Below are positions 26,449 through 35,064 of a stretch of 56,523 bases of DNA, in pieces. The stretch is from an uncultured Erwinia sp. (GTDB taxonomy: Bacteria; Pseudomonadota; Gammaproteobacteria; Enterobacterales; Enterobacteriaceae): NCBI GenBank assembly GCA_946221915.1, contig CAMIKG010000025.1, positions 1 to 56,523 of the forward strand, in the 5' to 3' direction. Made by a program: the position numbers and the translations under genes. Each line of letters starts with the position of its first letter. Within the stretch, counting starts at the first letter, position 1. The notes under the pieces are model-generated. The model had not been told where the DNA came from, made no database searches, and saw only the letters and a program-made list of their open reading frames with translations.

Positions 26449-26542
26449 TTGCGCGAAATGGAACATTCCAGTAACACCAGCGGCATTGCCGTGACAGCAA
26501 ACTCTCCGTTTTGGATAAATAAAAACAGGCTTTGGAGCCCAC

Positions 26543-27892
26543 ATGTTAAGTATTTTTAAACCTGCGCCACACCAGCCGCGCGTGGCTGACGATCGGGTCG
26601 ATCCGCTTTATCGTCGTCTGCGCTGGCAAATCTTTATCGGTATTTTCTTCGGCTATGCCGCTTACTATCTGGTACGTAAAAACTTTGCTCTCGCCATGCC
26701 GTACCTGGTGGAACAGGGCTTCTCGCGCGGCGATCTCGGCTTTGCGTTATCCGGTATCTCCATCGCTTACGGTTTTTCGAAATTCATTATGGGTTCGGTC
26801 TCGGACCGCTCTAATCCACGCGTGTTTCTGCCCGCCGGGCTGATTCTCGCTGCGGCGGTGATGCTGATTATGGGCTTTGTGCCCTGGGCCACCTCCAGCA
26901 TTATGGTGATGTTTGTGCTGCTGTTTATCTGCGGCTGGTTCCAGGGCATGGGATGGCCTCCTTGCGGACGCACCATGGTGCACTGGTGGTCGCAGAAAGA
27001 GCGCGGCGGAATTGTGTCTGTGTGGAACTGCGCGCATAACGTGGGCGGCGGTATTCCGCCACTGCTGTTCCTGCTGGGTATGGCGTGGTTTAACGACTGG
27101 AAAGCGGCGCTGTATATGCCCGCTTTTGGCGCCATCCTGGTCGCGCTGATTGCCTTCGCGCTGATGCGCGATACGCCGCAATCCTGCGGCCTGCCGCCGA
27201 TTGAAGCGTATAAGAACGACTATCCGCCGGACTACAACGAAAAGCATGAAGAAGAGCTGACCGCAAAGCAGATCTTTATGCAGTATGTACTGCCCAATAA
27301 GCTGTTGTGGTACATCGCGCTGGCGAACGTGTTTGTCTATCTGCTGCGCTACGGCATTCTCGACTGGTCACCGACTTATCTGAAAGAGGTGAAGCACTTC
27401 TCGCTGGATAAATCTTCCTGGGCCTATTTCATGTATGAGTATGCTGGTATTCCCGGCACCCTGCTGTGCGGCTGGATGTCAGACAAAGTGTTCAAAGGCA
27501 ACCGCGGTGCAACCGGCGTGTTCTTTATGACACTGGTGACTATCGCCACTATTGTCTACTGGATGAACCCGGCAGGTAATCCAGGCGTCGATATGGCCTG
27601 TATGATTGTGATCGGCTTCCTGATTTACGGTCCGGTGATGCTGATTGGCCTGCACGCGCTGGAACTGGCGCCGAAAAAAGCGGCGGGCACGGCGGCGGGC
27701 TTTACCGGTCTGTTTGGCTATCTCGGTGGTTCAGTGGCGGCAAGCGCGATCGTTGGCTATACCGTTGACTTCTTTGGCTGGGATGGCGGCTTTATGATTA
27801 TGATCGGCGGCTGCGTGATGGCAGTGATCCTGCTGGTCATGACCATGCTGAGCGAAAACAAACACAAGCAACAACTGCAGCAACAGCAATAA
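26543..27892 (+). CDS. glpT: Glycerol-3-phosphate:phosphate antiporter GlpT
   Basis: A 449-residue, 12-helix major facilitator protein nearly colinear with E. coli GlpT (452 aa). The substrate-binding Arg45 is in YYLVRKNFAL, and the second binding Arg lies in LLRYGILDWSP. It exchanges periplasmic glycerol-3-phosphate for internal phosphate and is the usual route of fosfomycin entry. A GGAG lies 6 nt before the ATG. In E. coli glpT is next to glpQ and glpABC; here it stands alone between yigM and yigL, with no glpQ or glpABC in the window. Confidence 0.98.
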   Translation: MLSIFKPAPHQPRVADDRVDPLYRRLRWQIFIGIFFGYAAYYLVRKNFALAMPYLVEQGFSRGDLGFALSGISIAYGFSKFIMGSVSDRSNPRVFLPAGLILAAAVMLIMGFVPWATSSIMVMFVLLFICGWFQGMGWPPCGRTMVHWWSQKERGGIVSVWNCAHNVGGGIPPLLFLLGMAWFNDWKAALYMPAFGAILVALIAFALMRDTPQSCGLPPIEAYKNDYPPDYNEKHEEELTAKQIFMQYVLPNKLLWYIALANVFVYLLRYGILDWSPTYLKEVKHFSLDKSSWAYFMYEYAGIPGTLLCGWMSDKVFKGNRGATGVFFMTLVTIATIVYWMNPAGNPGVDMACMIVIGFLIYGPVMLIGLHALELAPKKAAGTAAGFTGLFGYLGGSVAASAIVGYTVDFFGWDGGFMIMIGGCVMAVILLVMTMLSENKHKQQLQQQQ

Positions 27893-27900
27893 TGCGCTGC

Positions 27901-27926
27901 GGGTGGCCAGCAGCTACTGGCCACCC
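27901..27926. terminator. Hairpin between convergent glpT and yigL
   Basis: GGGTGGCCAG, loop CAGCTA, CTGGCCACCC forms a 10-bp perfect stem just after the glpT stop and before the yigL stop. No clear T-run follows. Confidence 0.6.
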
Positions 27927-27936
27927 GGTTGCCGCA

Positions 27937-28737
27937 TCAGGCCAGAAACAGCTTGCGCAGATAGCGCGGCACCGCATCTTCACCGTTGGACCCAATCACT
28001 TCCAGTTCCGGCAACAGATCTTTCAGACGCTGATGCGCGTTGCCCATAATGCAGCCTTTCCCCGCCATCGACAGCATCTCTTTATCATTCATACCGTCAC
28101 CAAACGCGACGCACTCTTTCAGCGAGTAGCCGAGGGTTTTGGAGACCGCTTCCAGCGCATGGCCTTTCGACACGCCGCCCGCCATCACTTCGAGACAGGT
28201 TGGCATCGAGAAACTGACATTGACCCGGTCGCCCCAGCGCGCCAGCATCGCCTGCTCCAGCGGCAGTAACTTCTCCGCGTCATCACAGGTGAAGAACACC
28301 TTGCTGATCCCATCGGTTTCCAGCATACCCGGCTCAAACAGCGTGTAATTAAAGATGGATTCGCGGAAATAGCGCTTCTCTTCCGGGCGATGACGGTTCA
28401 GATACCACTCATCATTGCGGTAGACGTTAGTCAGAATTTCCGGATCGTTGTATTTGATGGCAAACAGATCGTTAGCAATATCGGCGTCAAGGTTATGGCT
28501 GAACACCAGTTCACCCGCCATGTTGTGGACGCGTGCGCCGTTGGAGGTGATCATAAAGGCGTCAATGCCGAGACCATCGCGCATCTGGCCGACATCGATA
28601 TGGTGACGCCCGGTGGCAAAAACAAAATGGACGCCGCGTTCGGTTAATAACTGCAGTGTTTCGCGGGTGTAGGGCGTCAGACGGTGATCGGGTGACAACA
28701 GCGTGCCATCGAGATCGGATGCAACAACGTGATACAT
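27937..28737 (-). CDS. yigL: HAD-superfamily sugar/pyridoxal phosphatase YigL
   Basis: A 266-residue Cof-type HAD hydrolase, same length as E. coli YigL, which dephosphorylates pyridoxal phosphate and glucose phosphates and relieves sugar-phosphate stress. Motif I is ASDLDGTLL (nucleophile Asp8, acid Asp10), motif II FATGRH, motif III with Lys in GGVSKGHAL, and motif IV AFGDGMND. The ATG at 28737 gives MYHVVAS; the frame is open upstream to 28770 without family support. Confidence 0.96.
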   Translation of the reverse strand: MYHVVASDLDGTLLSPDHRLTPYTRETLQLLTERGVHFVFATGRHHIDVGQMRDGLGIDAFMITSNGARVHNMAGELVFSHNLDADIANDLFAIKYNDPEILTNVYRNDEWYLNRHRPEEKRYFRESIFNYTLFEPGMLETDGISKVFFTCDDAEKLLPLEQAMLARWGDRVNVSFSMPTCLEVMAGGVSKGHALEAVSKTLGYSLKECVAFGDGMNDKEMLSMAGKGCIMGNAHQRLKDLLPELEVIGSNGEDAVPRYLRKLFLA

Positions 28738-28804
28738 AATGCTGTCAAACCTCTGGTTGGAAAATGACATCAGGCGAACCTGACAGAACTTCTGAGTAAG
28801 GTTG

Positions 28805-29800
28805 CTAACTCTGCCGCGCGAAAAACGTCACGATGGCCTCTAAAGCTTCGGCACGCATATCGTCCCTTTCAAACAGGATCTCGTGGCGCGCGCCAGCGAT
28901 AACCCGCGGTTTTCCCCCGGCGCAGGGATGGCCTGCCGCCGCCATCGCCTCGCAGAACAGATCCTGTGAGCGATTGTCGACAATCTTATCTTCCCCCGCC
29001 TGCAACAGCAGCACCGGTGTCTGGATAGCGGCCACCTTGCTTAAAATATTTTTGCCTGCCAGCACCCCTTCACGTACCCAGTGATAGGTTGGGCCGCCGA
29101 CCCGCAGGCCAGGATCATCCGCGTAAAAACGCAGGTTACGGCGATAGCGCTCACGGCTGTGGGTCAGCATATTGATGCCAAACGGCCGCGCGCGCCACTT
29201 GCCGGTGCCCAGCGCATAGCCTTCGCGCAGCGCCGGACGTTTTTCCGTAAAGTCGAGAATCCGGTTCGCCATCCACGCCGGCAGCGGCAGATAGATACCA
29301 AACATTGGCGAGGCCAGCGCCACCGCATCCAGCGCCTGCGGCTGGCGAGCCAGAAACAGCGCCAAAATCGCCCCCCCCATCGAATGCGCCAGTCCAAAAC
29401 GCTGGTCATATTTGGGATTGTCGGCGATTTCCCGCTGCCACAGCGCTTCTAAATCATCAACATAGTGTTCGAATGCCGCCACATGGCCGCGATGCGAGTC
29501 CTGCAGCAGGCGCCCGGATCGTCCCTGACCACGGTGATCGATGATGATCACATCATAGCCGCAGTGAAACAGGTCGTAAGCCAGCTCCGGATATTTCACG
29601 TAGCTTTCAATACGTCCCGGCACCAGCAGGATCACCTTATTATGTTGCGGTGCAATGAAACGCACATAACGTATGGCGATATTTTCCACGCCCGCAAACT
29701 CGCGCTCTTCCCGGCGATGCCAGAAATCGAGCAACGGTCCGGTGGCGAATGCGGCGAAGGCCTGTTCACGGGTCGGCCAGCCATTTTGATGCTTCGTCAT
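28805..29800 (-). CDS. pldB: Lysophospholipase L2 PldB
   Basis: A 331-residue alpha/beta hydrolase (E. coli 340 aa) acting on lysophosphatidylethanolamine and related lipids at the inner membrane. The nucleophile elbow is LAHSMGGA, the oxyanion region RGQGRSGRLL, and the catalytic His is in GARHEILFER near the C-terminus. Adjacent to yigL, divergent from rhtB. Confidence 0.96.
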   Translation of the reverse strand: MTKHQNGWPTREQAFAAFATGPLLDFWHRREEREFAGVENIAIRYVRFIAPQHNKVILLVPGRIESYVKYPELAYDLFHCGYDVIIIDHRGQGRSGRLLQDSHRGHVAAFEHYVDDLEALWQREIADNPKYDQRFGLAHSMGGAILALFLARQPQALDAVALASPMFGIYLPLPAWMANRILDFTEKRPALREGYALGTGKWRARPFGINMLTHSRERYRRNLRFYADDPGLRVGGPTYHWVREGVLAGKNILSKVAAIQTPVLLLQAGEDKIVDNRSQDLFCEAMAAAGHPCAGGKPRVIAGARHEILFERDDMRAEALEAIVTFFARQS

Positions 29801-29905
29801 CGGCAGGTATTCTCATCGGCGCCAGGCAGGCTTGTGCAGGCCATAGCAGATCGTTCGACAATGGCGTATTGTGTCATAATTCTGCGCACTCAGGGAGTTT
29901 TACCC

Positions 29906-30529
29906 ATGACCATCGAATGGTGGCTGACGTATTTATTAACCACCTGCATTCTCAGCCTGTCGCCCGGTTCCGGCGCGATCAACACCATGAGCACCGGTAT
30001 CAGCCATGGCTATCGCGGTGCGGCGGCGTCCATCACCGGTTTGCAGGTCGGGCTTTCGCTGCATATTGTGCTGGTCGGCATTGGTCTTGGCGCGCTGTTC
30101 TCGCAGTCGCTGCTGGCGTTTGAAATCCTTAAGTGGGCAGGTGCGGCATATCTGATCTGGCTCGGCATCCAGCAGTGGCGCTCTGCGGGCGCAATCGATC
30201 TCAATGCGGTGTCCAAAGCAATGCCACGGCGACGTCTGTTTCAGCGTGCGGTGCTGGTGAATCTGACCAACCCGAAAAGCATTGTGTTTCTCGCCGCGCT
30301 GTTCCCACAATTTATTCTGCCGCACCAGCCGCAGGCGGCGCAGTACCTGGTGCTGGGCGTTACAACGGTCGTCGTCGATATTATTGTGATGATCGGTTAC
30401 GCCACCCTCGCAACACGTATCGCGCTGTGGATTAAAGGTCCGCACCAGATGAAACTGCTGAACCGTATTTTTGGCGGGCTGTTTATGGCGGTAGGGGCGC
30501 TGCTGGCGTCGGCACGGAAGATTGCCTGA
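29906..30529 (+). CDS. rhtB: Homoserine/homoserine lactone exporter RhtB
   Basis: A 207-residue LysE/RhtB-family exporter with about six membrane helices (E. coli 206 aa). The family signature LSPGSGAINTM lies near residue 20 and LVNLTNPKSIVFLAALFPQF near 120. The correct start is the ATG at 29906 with GGGAG 8 nt upstream; a longer in-frame extension overlaps pldB on the opposite strand and is not supported. Confidence 0.96.
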   Translation: MTIEWWLTYLLTTCILSLSPGSGAINTMSTGISHGYRGAAASITGLQVGLSLHIVLVGIGLGALFSQSLLAFEILKWAGAAYLIWLGIQQWRSAGAIDLNAVSKAMPRRRLFQRAVLVNLTNPKSIVFLAALFPQFILPHQPQAAQYLVLGVTTVVVDIIVMIGYATLATRIALWIKGPHQMKLLNRIFGGLFMAVGALLASARKIA

Positions 30530-30624
30530 TCTTTTTTGCTCTCAGGCTTAACCATCAGGGATTGAAGACGCTGGACACACATTCAACGCAGTGAACCTGG
30601 CAGCAACATAATATTCAAGACGCT

Positions 30625-30755
30625 GGGAACACGGTCAGCGTAGGAAAGCGTCCCGCGCCACGGATGGCGCGGGACGAGCGGCCAGGGACGGCGAAAAGCG
30701 ACTTTCCGGAGCTGACCGTGTTCCCTGCGCAGGCGCGGTGTCACAGCAACGATCC
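30625..30755. repeat. MITE-like palindromic repeat, copy 1
   Basis: Terminal inverted repeats GGGAACACGGTCAGC (30625-30639) and GCTGACCGTGTTCCC (30711-30725) are perfect over 15 bp, extended inside by GGAAAG/CTTTCC. The interior holds a second hairpin, GTCCCGCGCCA/TGGCGCGGGAC. The right flank to CAACGATCC (30755) is also shared with copy 2 at 37166-37298. Situated between convergent rhtB and rhtC. Confidence 0.85.
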
Positions 30756-30805
30756 TCACGGCATTTGAAGTTAAGATTAAACGCCGGAACAGGCAATAAC
30801 TACAC

Positions 30806-31432
30806 TCAGCGGGAAATAATCAGGTGAATGCCGAATCCGGCAAACAGCACGCCCGCCACGCCATCAATCCATTTCGCCAGACGCTGATAACCACGGCGCA
30901 TGGTCGGCAGCGCGAAAACAGAAGCGACAATGCTGAACCAGCAGAAGGTTTCGACAATAATCAGCAGGAAGATGCCCCAGCGCTCTGCCGCACCGACGCT
31001 ATCGCCGACAAACAATGAGAACACGCTACCAAAGTAGATCACCGCTTTTGGGTTGGAGAGGTTAGTCAAAAACCCTTTCAGGAAGCTGCGGCCGCCCTGC
31101 GGTAACGCCACCTGCACCTCTTCAGGCTGCACCGGTTGCTTATGCTGCTGACGCGCGGAACGCAGCAGTTGCCAGCCCATCCACAGCAGATAAATTCCGC
31201 CGCCTACCATAATAATCTGATGTAACCAGGCCATTTTTTGCAGGATCAGGTTCAGCCCCATCAGCGCCACACCCGCCCACACCACAATCCCCAGAGTTAT
31301 CCCCAGTACACCCAGCATCGCCTCTTTACGCGAACGGCTCACTGCGGTTTGCGAGACAAAAAAGAAATCCGGGCCCGGGCTCATCAGCGCCACGACATGC
31401 ACCAGCGCGACGGTAAGAAACAGCATCAACAT
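30806..31432 (-). CDS. rhtC: Threonine exporter RhtC
   Basis: A 208-residue LysE/RhtB-family transporter (E. coli 206 aa), with MSPGPDFFFVSQTAVSRSR near residue 18 and FLTNLSNPKAVIYFGSVFSLF near 120. It exports threonine. Paralogue of the neighbouring rhtB. It lies 42 nt downstream of recQ, same strand. Confidence 0.96.
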   Translation of the reverse strand: MLMLFLTVALVHVVALMSPGPDFFFVSQTAVSRSRKEAMLGVLGITLGIVVWAGVALMGLNLILQKMAWLHQIIMVGGGIYLLWMGWQLLRSARQQHKQPVQPEEVQVALPQGGRSFLKGFLTNLSNPKAVIYFGSVFSLFVGDSVGAAERWGIFLLIIVETFCWFSIVASVFALPTMRRGYQRLAKWIDGVAGVLFAGFGIHLIISR

Positions 31433-31474
31433 TGAGATTCCATCCTGAAAATAGAGGGTTGTACACCAGACATA

Positions 31475-33310
31475 TTACTCATCATCGCCATCGACATGCT
31501 CCCTGATCATCACCATAAATGGCTTACCAAAGCGCTCCAGCTTGCGCTGCCCGACGCCGTTCACGCTCAGCATTTCGGAGGCCGTCAGCGGCATCTGCTC
31601 AGCCATCTCGATCAGGGTGGCGTCGTTAAACACCACATAGGGCGGAATATTCTCTTCATCAGCAATCGCTTTACGCAGCTTACGCAGTTTGGCAAACAGC
31701 TTACGGTCGTAATTGCCGCCGTAGCTTTTCTGGCTGCTGCTCTTGCTCTTGATGGTGACCAGACGCGGCACCGCCAGCATCAGTGGCGCTTCACCGCGCA
31801 GGATCGGCCGGGCGGCTTCGGTCAGCTGCAACGCCGAATGCATAGCGATATTTTGCGTCACCAGCCCAAGGTGAATCAGCTGACGGATCACGCTCACCCA
31901 GTGCTCGGTGCTGTGCTCACGGCCAATGCCGTACACCGGTAACTTATCGTGCTGAAACTCGCGGATACGCTGGTTATTGGAACCGCGCAGCACCTCAACA
32001 ATGTAGCCCATGCCAAAACGCTGGCCGACGCGGTAAATGCTCGACAGCGCTTTTTGCGCCTCCACCAGCCCGTCATAACGGCGTGGCGGATCGAGGCAGA
32101 TATCGCAGTTATCACACGCCTGCTGGCGCCCTTCGCCAAAATAGTTCAGCAGCACCAGACGGCGGCAGGTTTGCGCTTCGGCAAACGCCCCCATCGCATT
32201 CAGCTTATGGCGCTCAATCTCTTTCAGTTGCCCCGGCGCTTTCTCTTCAAGGCAGCGGCGCAGCCACGCCATATCGGCCGGATCGTAGAACAGCAGCGCT
32301 TCGGCAGGCAGGCCATCACGCCCGGCGCGACCGGTCTCCTGATAATAGGATTCAATATTGCGCGGGATATCGAAATGCACCACAAAGCGCACGTTCGGTT
32401 TGTTGATGCCCATGCCAAACGCCACGGTGGCGACAACGATCTGCAGATCATCGCGCTGGAACGCCTCCTGCACCTGCGCGCGATGGACATTGTCCATGCC
32501 GGCATGATACGCGCCGACACTGAGTCCACGGCTCTGCAGACGCGCGGCGGTATCTTCCACTTTCGCCCGGCTGTTGCAGTAAATAATCCCGCACTTGCCG
32601 CGCTGATCCTGCACATAGCGCAGCAGCTGCTCTGTGGGTTTAAACTTCTCCACCAGCGTATAGCGAATATTCGGCCGGTCAAAGCTGCTGATCTGAATCA
32701 GCGGATCGTTCAGCTGCAGCAGACGGACGATATCGTTACGGGTGGCTTCATCAGCGGTGGCGGTCAGCGCCATCACCGGCAGAGTGGGGAACCGCTGGCG
32801 CAGCTGACCCAGCGCGCCATATTCCGGGCGGAAATCATGCCCCCACTGCGAAATACAGTGCGCCTCATCCACCGCCAGCATCGCCGGATTCCAGTGGCCG
32901 AGACTGTCGAGGAAGTTGTCCATCATCAGACGCTCAGGCGCGATATACAGCAGCCGGATACGTCCGGTACGACAGCCGGAGAAGACTTCCTGCTGCTCTT
33001 CGCGGCTTTGCGTTGAATTCAGGCAGGCCGCCGCCACGCCATTGGCCAGCAGCTGATCGACCTGGTCTTTCATCAATGAGATTAACGGCGACACCACCAG
33101 CGTCAGCCCCTCACGCACCAGCGCCGGGATCTGGTAGCACAGGGATTTACCGCCGCCGGTCGGCATCACTACCAGACAGTCGCGCCCGCGCAATGACGTC
33201 TGAATAATGGTTTCCTGACCGGGACGAAACTGCTGGTAGCCGAAGGTCTCCTGCAGCACCTTCTGCGCCAGCGTTTCATCATGCTCGTTGCTTACTGCCA
33301 CCGTTGACAC
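31475..33310 (-). CDS. recQ: ATP-dependent DNA helicase RecQ
   Basis: A 611-residue 3'-5' superfamily 2 helicase (E. coli 609 aa) of the RecF pathway. Walker A is MPTGGGKS, motif II AVDEAHCISQ, motif VI YYQETGRAGRDG; the RQC zinc-binding domain has the four cysteines starting at TCRRLVLL and CDNCDICLD, and the C-terminus (about 530-605) is the HRDC domain. Between pldA (58 nt) and rhtC, as in E. coli. Confidence 0.98.
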   Translation of the reverse strand: MSTVAVSNEHDETLAQKVLQETFGYQQFRPGQETIIQTSLRGRDCLVVMPTGGGKSLCYQIPALVREGLTLVVSPLISLMKDQVDQLLANGVAAACLNSTQSREEQQEVFSGCRTGRIRLLYIAPERLMMDNFLDSLGHWNPAMLAVDEAHCISQWGHDFRPEYGALGQLRQRFPTLPVMALTATADEATRNDIVRLLQLNDPLIQISSFDRPNIRYTLVEKFKPTEQLLRYVQDQRGKCGIIYCNSRAKVEDTAARLQSRGLSVGAYHAGMDNVHRAQVQEAFQRDDLQIVVATVAFGMGINKPNVRFVVHFDIPRNIESYYQETGRAGRDGLPAEALLFYDPADMAWLRRCLEEKAPGQLKEIERHKLNAMGAFAEAQTCRRLVLLNYFGEGRQQACDNCDICLDPPRRYDGLVEAQKALSSIYRVGQRFGMGYIVEVLRGSNNQRIREFQHDKLPVYGIGREHSTEHWVSVIRQLIHLGLVTQNIAMHSALQLTEAARPILRGEAPLMLAVPRLVTIKSKSSSQKSYGGNYDRKLFAKLRKLRKAIADEENIPPYVVFNDATLIEMAEQMPLTASEMLSVNGVGQRKLERFGKPFMVMIREHVDGDDE

Positions 33311-33342
33311 ATCGTCCCCGTTTATCTCAATGAAGTGTGAAA

Positions 33343-33362
33343 GGGTCAGGCTGACCTGACCC
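33343..33362 (-). terminator. Terminator hairpin of pldA
   Basis: GGGTCAGG, loop CTGA, CCTGACCC is an 8-bp perfect stem lying 6 nt after the pldA stop; on the minus strand it is followed by TTTCA, a weak T-stretch. Confidence 0.65.
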
Positions 33363-33368
33363 GGTATA

Positions 33369-34247
33369 TCAGAACAAATCGTTCAGGGTGACACCGACAC
33401 CAAAGCGCGTCTGGTTGTGGTTATAGTCAATTAACGACTCGCCGTAGCCGCTAAATACCTGCGTGTAGAAGCGGACATGCTCGCTGATCGGATAGCTCCA
33501 CGCCAGCTCTGCACCGCCGTAGCCACTGTTCCAGTTATAGTTGCCCTGTACGCTGAAAATGCTGTCGCCGACCATATAGCCCAGCTTCAGACGACCATAG
33601 CCCATATATTTGGTGATATCCGGGTTATCATCGTTGTTGGCATTTTCCGACAGACGGTACCAGGGTTTCACTTCCGCGAGGAAGTTGCCGTTCTCCGCCA
33701 TCAGTCGCGCATAGACGCGGTTCCAACTGCGTGAGGTTGGCTCTGAGCGACCATTCGACTGATGATTCAGACCCAGTTCCACATCGCGTAACGTCCAGCC
33801 TGCCAGGCTGTAGTCAGTGGCCCAGCCGAGGAAAACCTGCGGCTCATAATCGGTCTCGCGGAAAGGTGATGACGCACCACGATTCGACAGCTGCCACCAG
33901 GAACGCTGGGTATAGGATGCCGCCAGAACCGAGTTATTGCCAAGGATACCGCGCCACAGCGGGAACGCCAGGCTGAGCTGGAATTTTACTTCATCTTTTT
34001 TCGCTTTATCAGACCAGTTGTAGGTCTCGATCGCTTCGGTATTCAGATCGCTGGTGAGGGTGTAAAGTAAGTAGTTATTTTCATACGGATACAGCACAAA
34101 AGGATTGTCATGTTTCTCCAGCAGGTTAGCGATAATGCTACCGCGCACCGCCGGGGTATCGTGAACATCCTTCATGGTCGCTTCCTGCGCCAGAGCCAAA
34201 GCTGGCAATAACATGGCCGTTGCCAGCAGTCCCCGAAACATACGCAT
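33369..34247 (-). CDS. pldA: Outer membrane phospholipase A PldA
   Basis: A 292-residue precursor (E. coli 289 aa) with signal peptide MRMFRGLLATAMLLPALALA and a 12-stranded outer-membrane barrel. The catalytic triad segment LGLNHQSNGRSEPTSRSWN carries His and Ser (HQS) and the Asn at its end. The C-terminus GVGVTLNDLF ends in Phe, as needed for barrel assembly. The start at 34247 has GGAGAAG 6 nt upstream; the frame is open to 34301. Confidence 0.97.
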   Translation of the reverse strand: MRMFRGLLATAMLLPALALAQEATMKDVHDTPAVRGSIIANLLEKHDNPFVLYPYENNYLLYTLTSDLNTEAIETYNWSDKAKKDEVKFQLSLAFPLWRGILGNNSVLAASYTQRSWWQLSNRGASSPFRETDYEPQVFLGWATDYSLAGWTLRDVELGLNHQSNGRSEPTSRSWNRVYARLMAENGNFLAEVKPWYRLSENANNDDNPDITKYMGYGRLKLGYMVGDSIFSVQGNYNWNSGYGGAELAWSYPISEHVRFYTQVFSGYGESLIDYNHNQTRFGVGVTLNDLF

Positions 34248-34428
34248 AATCTTCTCCAGTAAGGCAAGCGCTGCAAAGTCAGATGAATAAAAGCACGCCA
34301 TTCTACACAGAAAAGTGGCGCGGCATTAGCGCTGATTGCTGAAACTGGAAAGCCGCTCGACAGAAGCATAAAATACACAAGTTATTAACATTTCAACGGG
34401 CGTACTGACGCTACAGGGAACACGCACT

Positions 34429-34899
34429 ATGTCAGGAAATCTCCTGGATCAGGACGCCGCGCGTCGTCTGATTGGTGACATTTTTGTCTATGATATGCCG
34501 TTTAACCGTGCGCTGGGCCTGCAGCTGACGCGGCAGGAAGCGGATTATGCCGAGCTCAGCTTTGCTAATCAGCAGATGCTGGTTGGCAACGCTGCACAAA
34601 CCATCCTGCATGGCGGGGTGATTGCTTCGGTGCTGGATGTCGCGGCCGGGCTGGTCTGCGTCAGCAGCGCCCTGACCCGCCAGCACAGCATCACAGAAGA
34701 GGAGGTGCGTCAGCGCCTGTCGCGTATGGGCACCATCGATCTGCGCGTCGACTATCTGCGTCCGGGACGCGGCGAGCACTTTATCGCCAGCTGCAGTCTG
34801 CTGCGCGGTGGAAATAAAGTCGCAGTGGCGCGCGCAGAGTTGCATAATGACGCCGGTCTGCATATTGCCAGCGCGACTGCCACCTATCTGGTTGGCTGA
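34429..34899 (+). CDS. yigI: Acyl-CoA thioesterase YigI
   Basis: A 156-residue hotdog-fold thioesterase of the PaaI type (E. coli YigI 155 aa, active on medium and long-chain acyl-CoA). The central helix region ILHGGVIASVLDVAAGL is the family signature. Divergent from pldA, followed by a 165-bp gap with two hairpin repeats. Confidence 0.95.
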   Translation: MSGNLLDQDAARRLIGDIFVYDMPFNRALGLQLTRQEADYAELSFANQQMLVGNAAQTILHGGVIASVLDVAAGLVCVSSALTRQHSITEEEVRQRLSRMGTIDLRVDYLRPGRGEHFIASCSLLRGGNKVAVARAELHNDAGLHIASATATYLVG

Positions 34900-34911
34900 C
34901 GACGTCTCAGC

Positions 34912-34937
34912 ACCCTCTCCATTAACAGGGGGAGGGT
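34912..34937. repeat. GC-rich hairpin repeat downstream of yigI
   Basis: ACCCTCTCC pairs imperfectly with GGGGAGGGT over an 8-nt loop and is followed by CAGGAGTGGGGGAGC. Read on the minus strand the order is the same as at 10626 and 19275: a C/T-rich arm followed by the stem. This suggests a third, inverted copy of the same family. Confidence 0.65.
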
Positions 34938-34992
34938 CAGGAGTGGGGGAGCTGTTGTCGACGATCTCAGTCGCGGTTCCCTCCTCCAGATC

Positions 34993-35016
34993 TCCTCCCG
35001 TCAAACGAGGGGAGGA
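34993..35016. repeat. Second hairpin in the yigI-rarD gap
   Basis: TCCTCCC (34993-34999) pairs with GGGAGGA (35010-35016). It belongs to the same GC-rich gap and may be a degenerate relative of the neighbouring repeat or a terminator for yigI. Confidence 0.5.
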
Positions 35017-35064
35017 ACAGTTCAGCAATCCCGTGAAACATAGCCATTAATTACCGAGTTTTTT

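Larger units (their letters stand above)
26154..26542. other. Intergenic region upstream of glpT
   Basis: About 390 bp with no gene visible. The right half holds a CRP site and -10 element for glpT; the left half would contain the divergent yigM promoter. It is clearly more AT-rich than the flanking genes. Confidence 0.6.

Noticed and set aside
26450..26475. Full GlpR operator at glpT
   Set aside because: Only a GAACATT half-site is present; the full palindrome could not be matched, so it is not listed as a feature.
31949..33016. 355-codon open frame on the plus strand
   Set aside because: Antisense of recQ with no start context.
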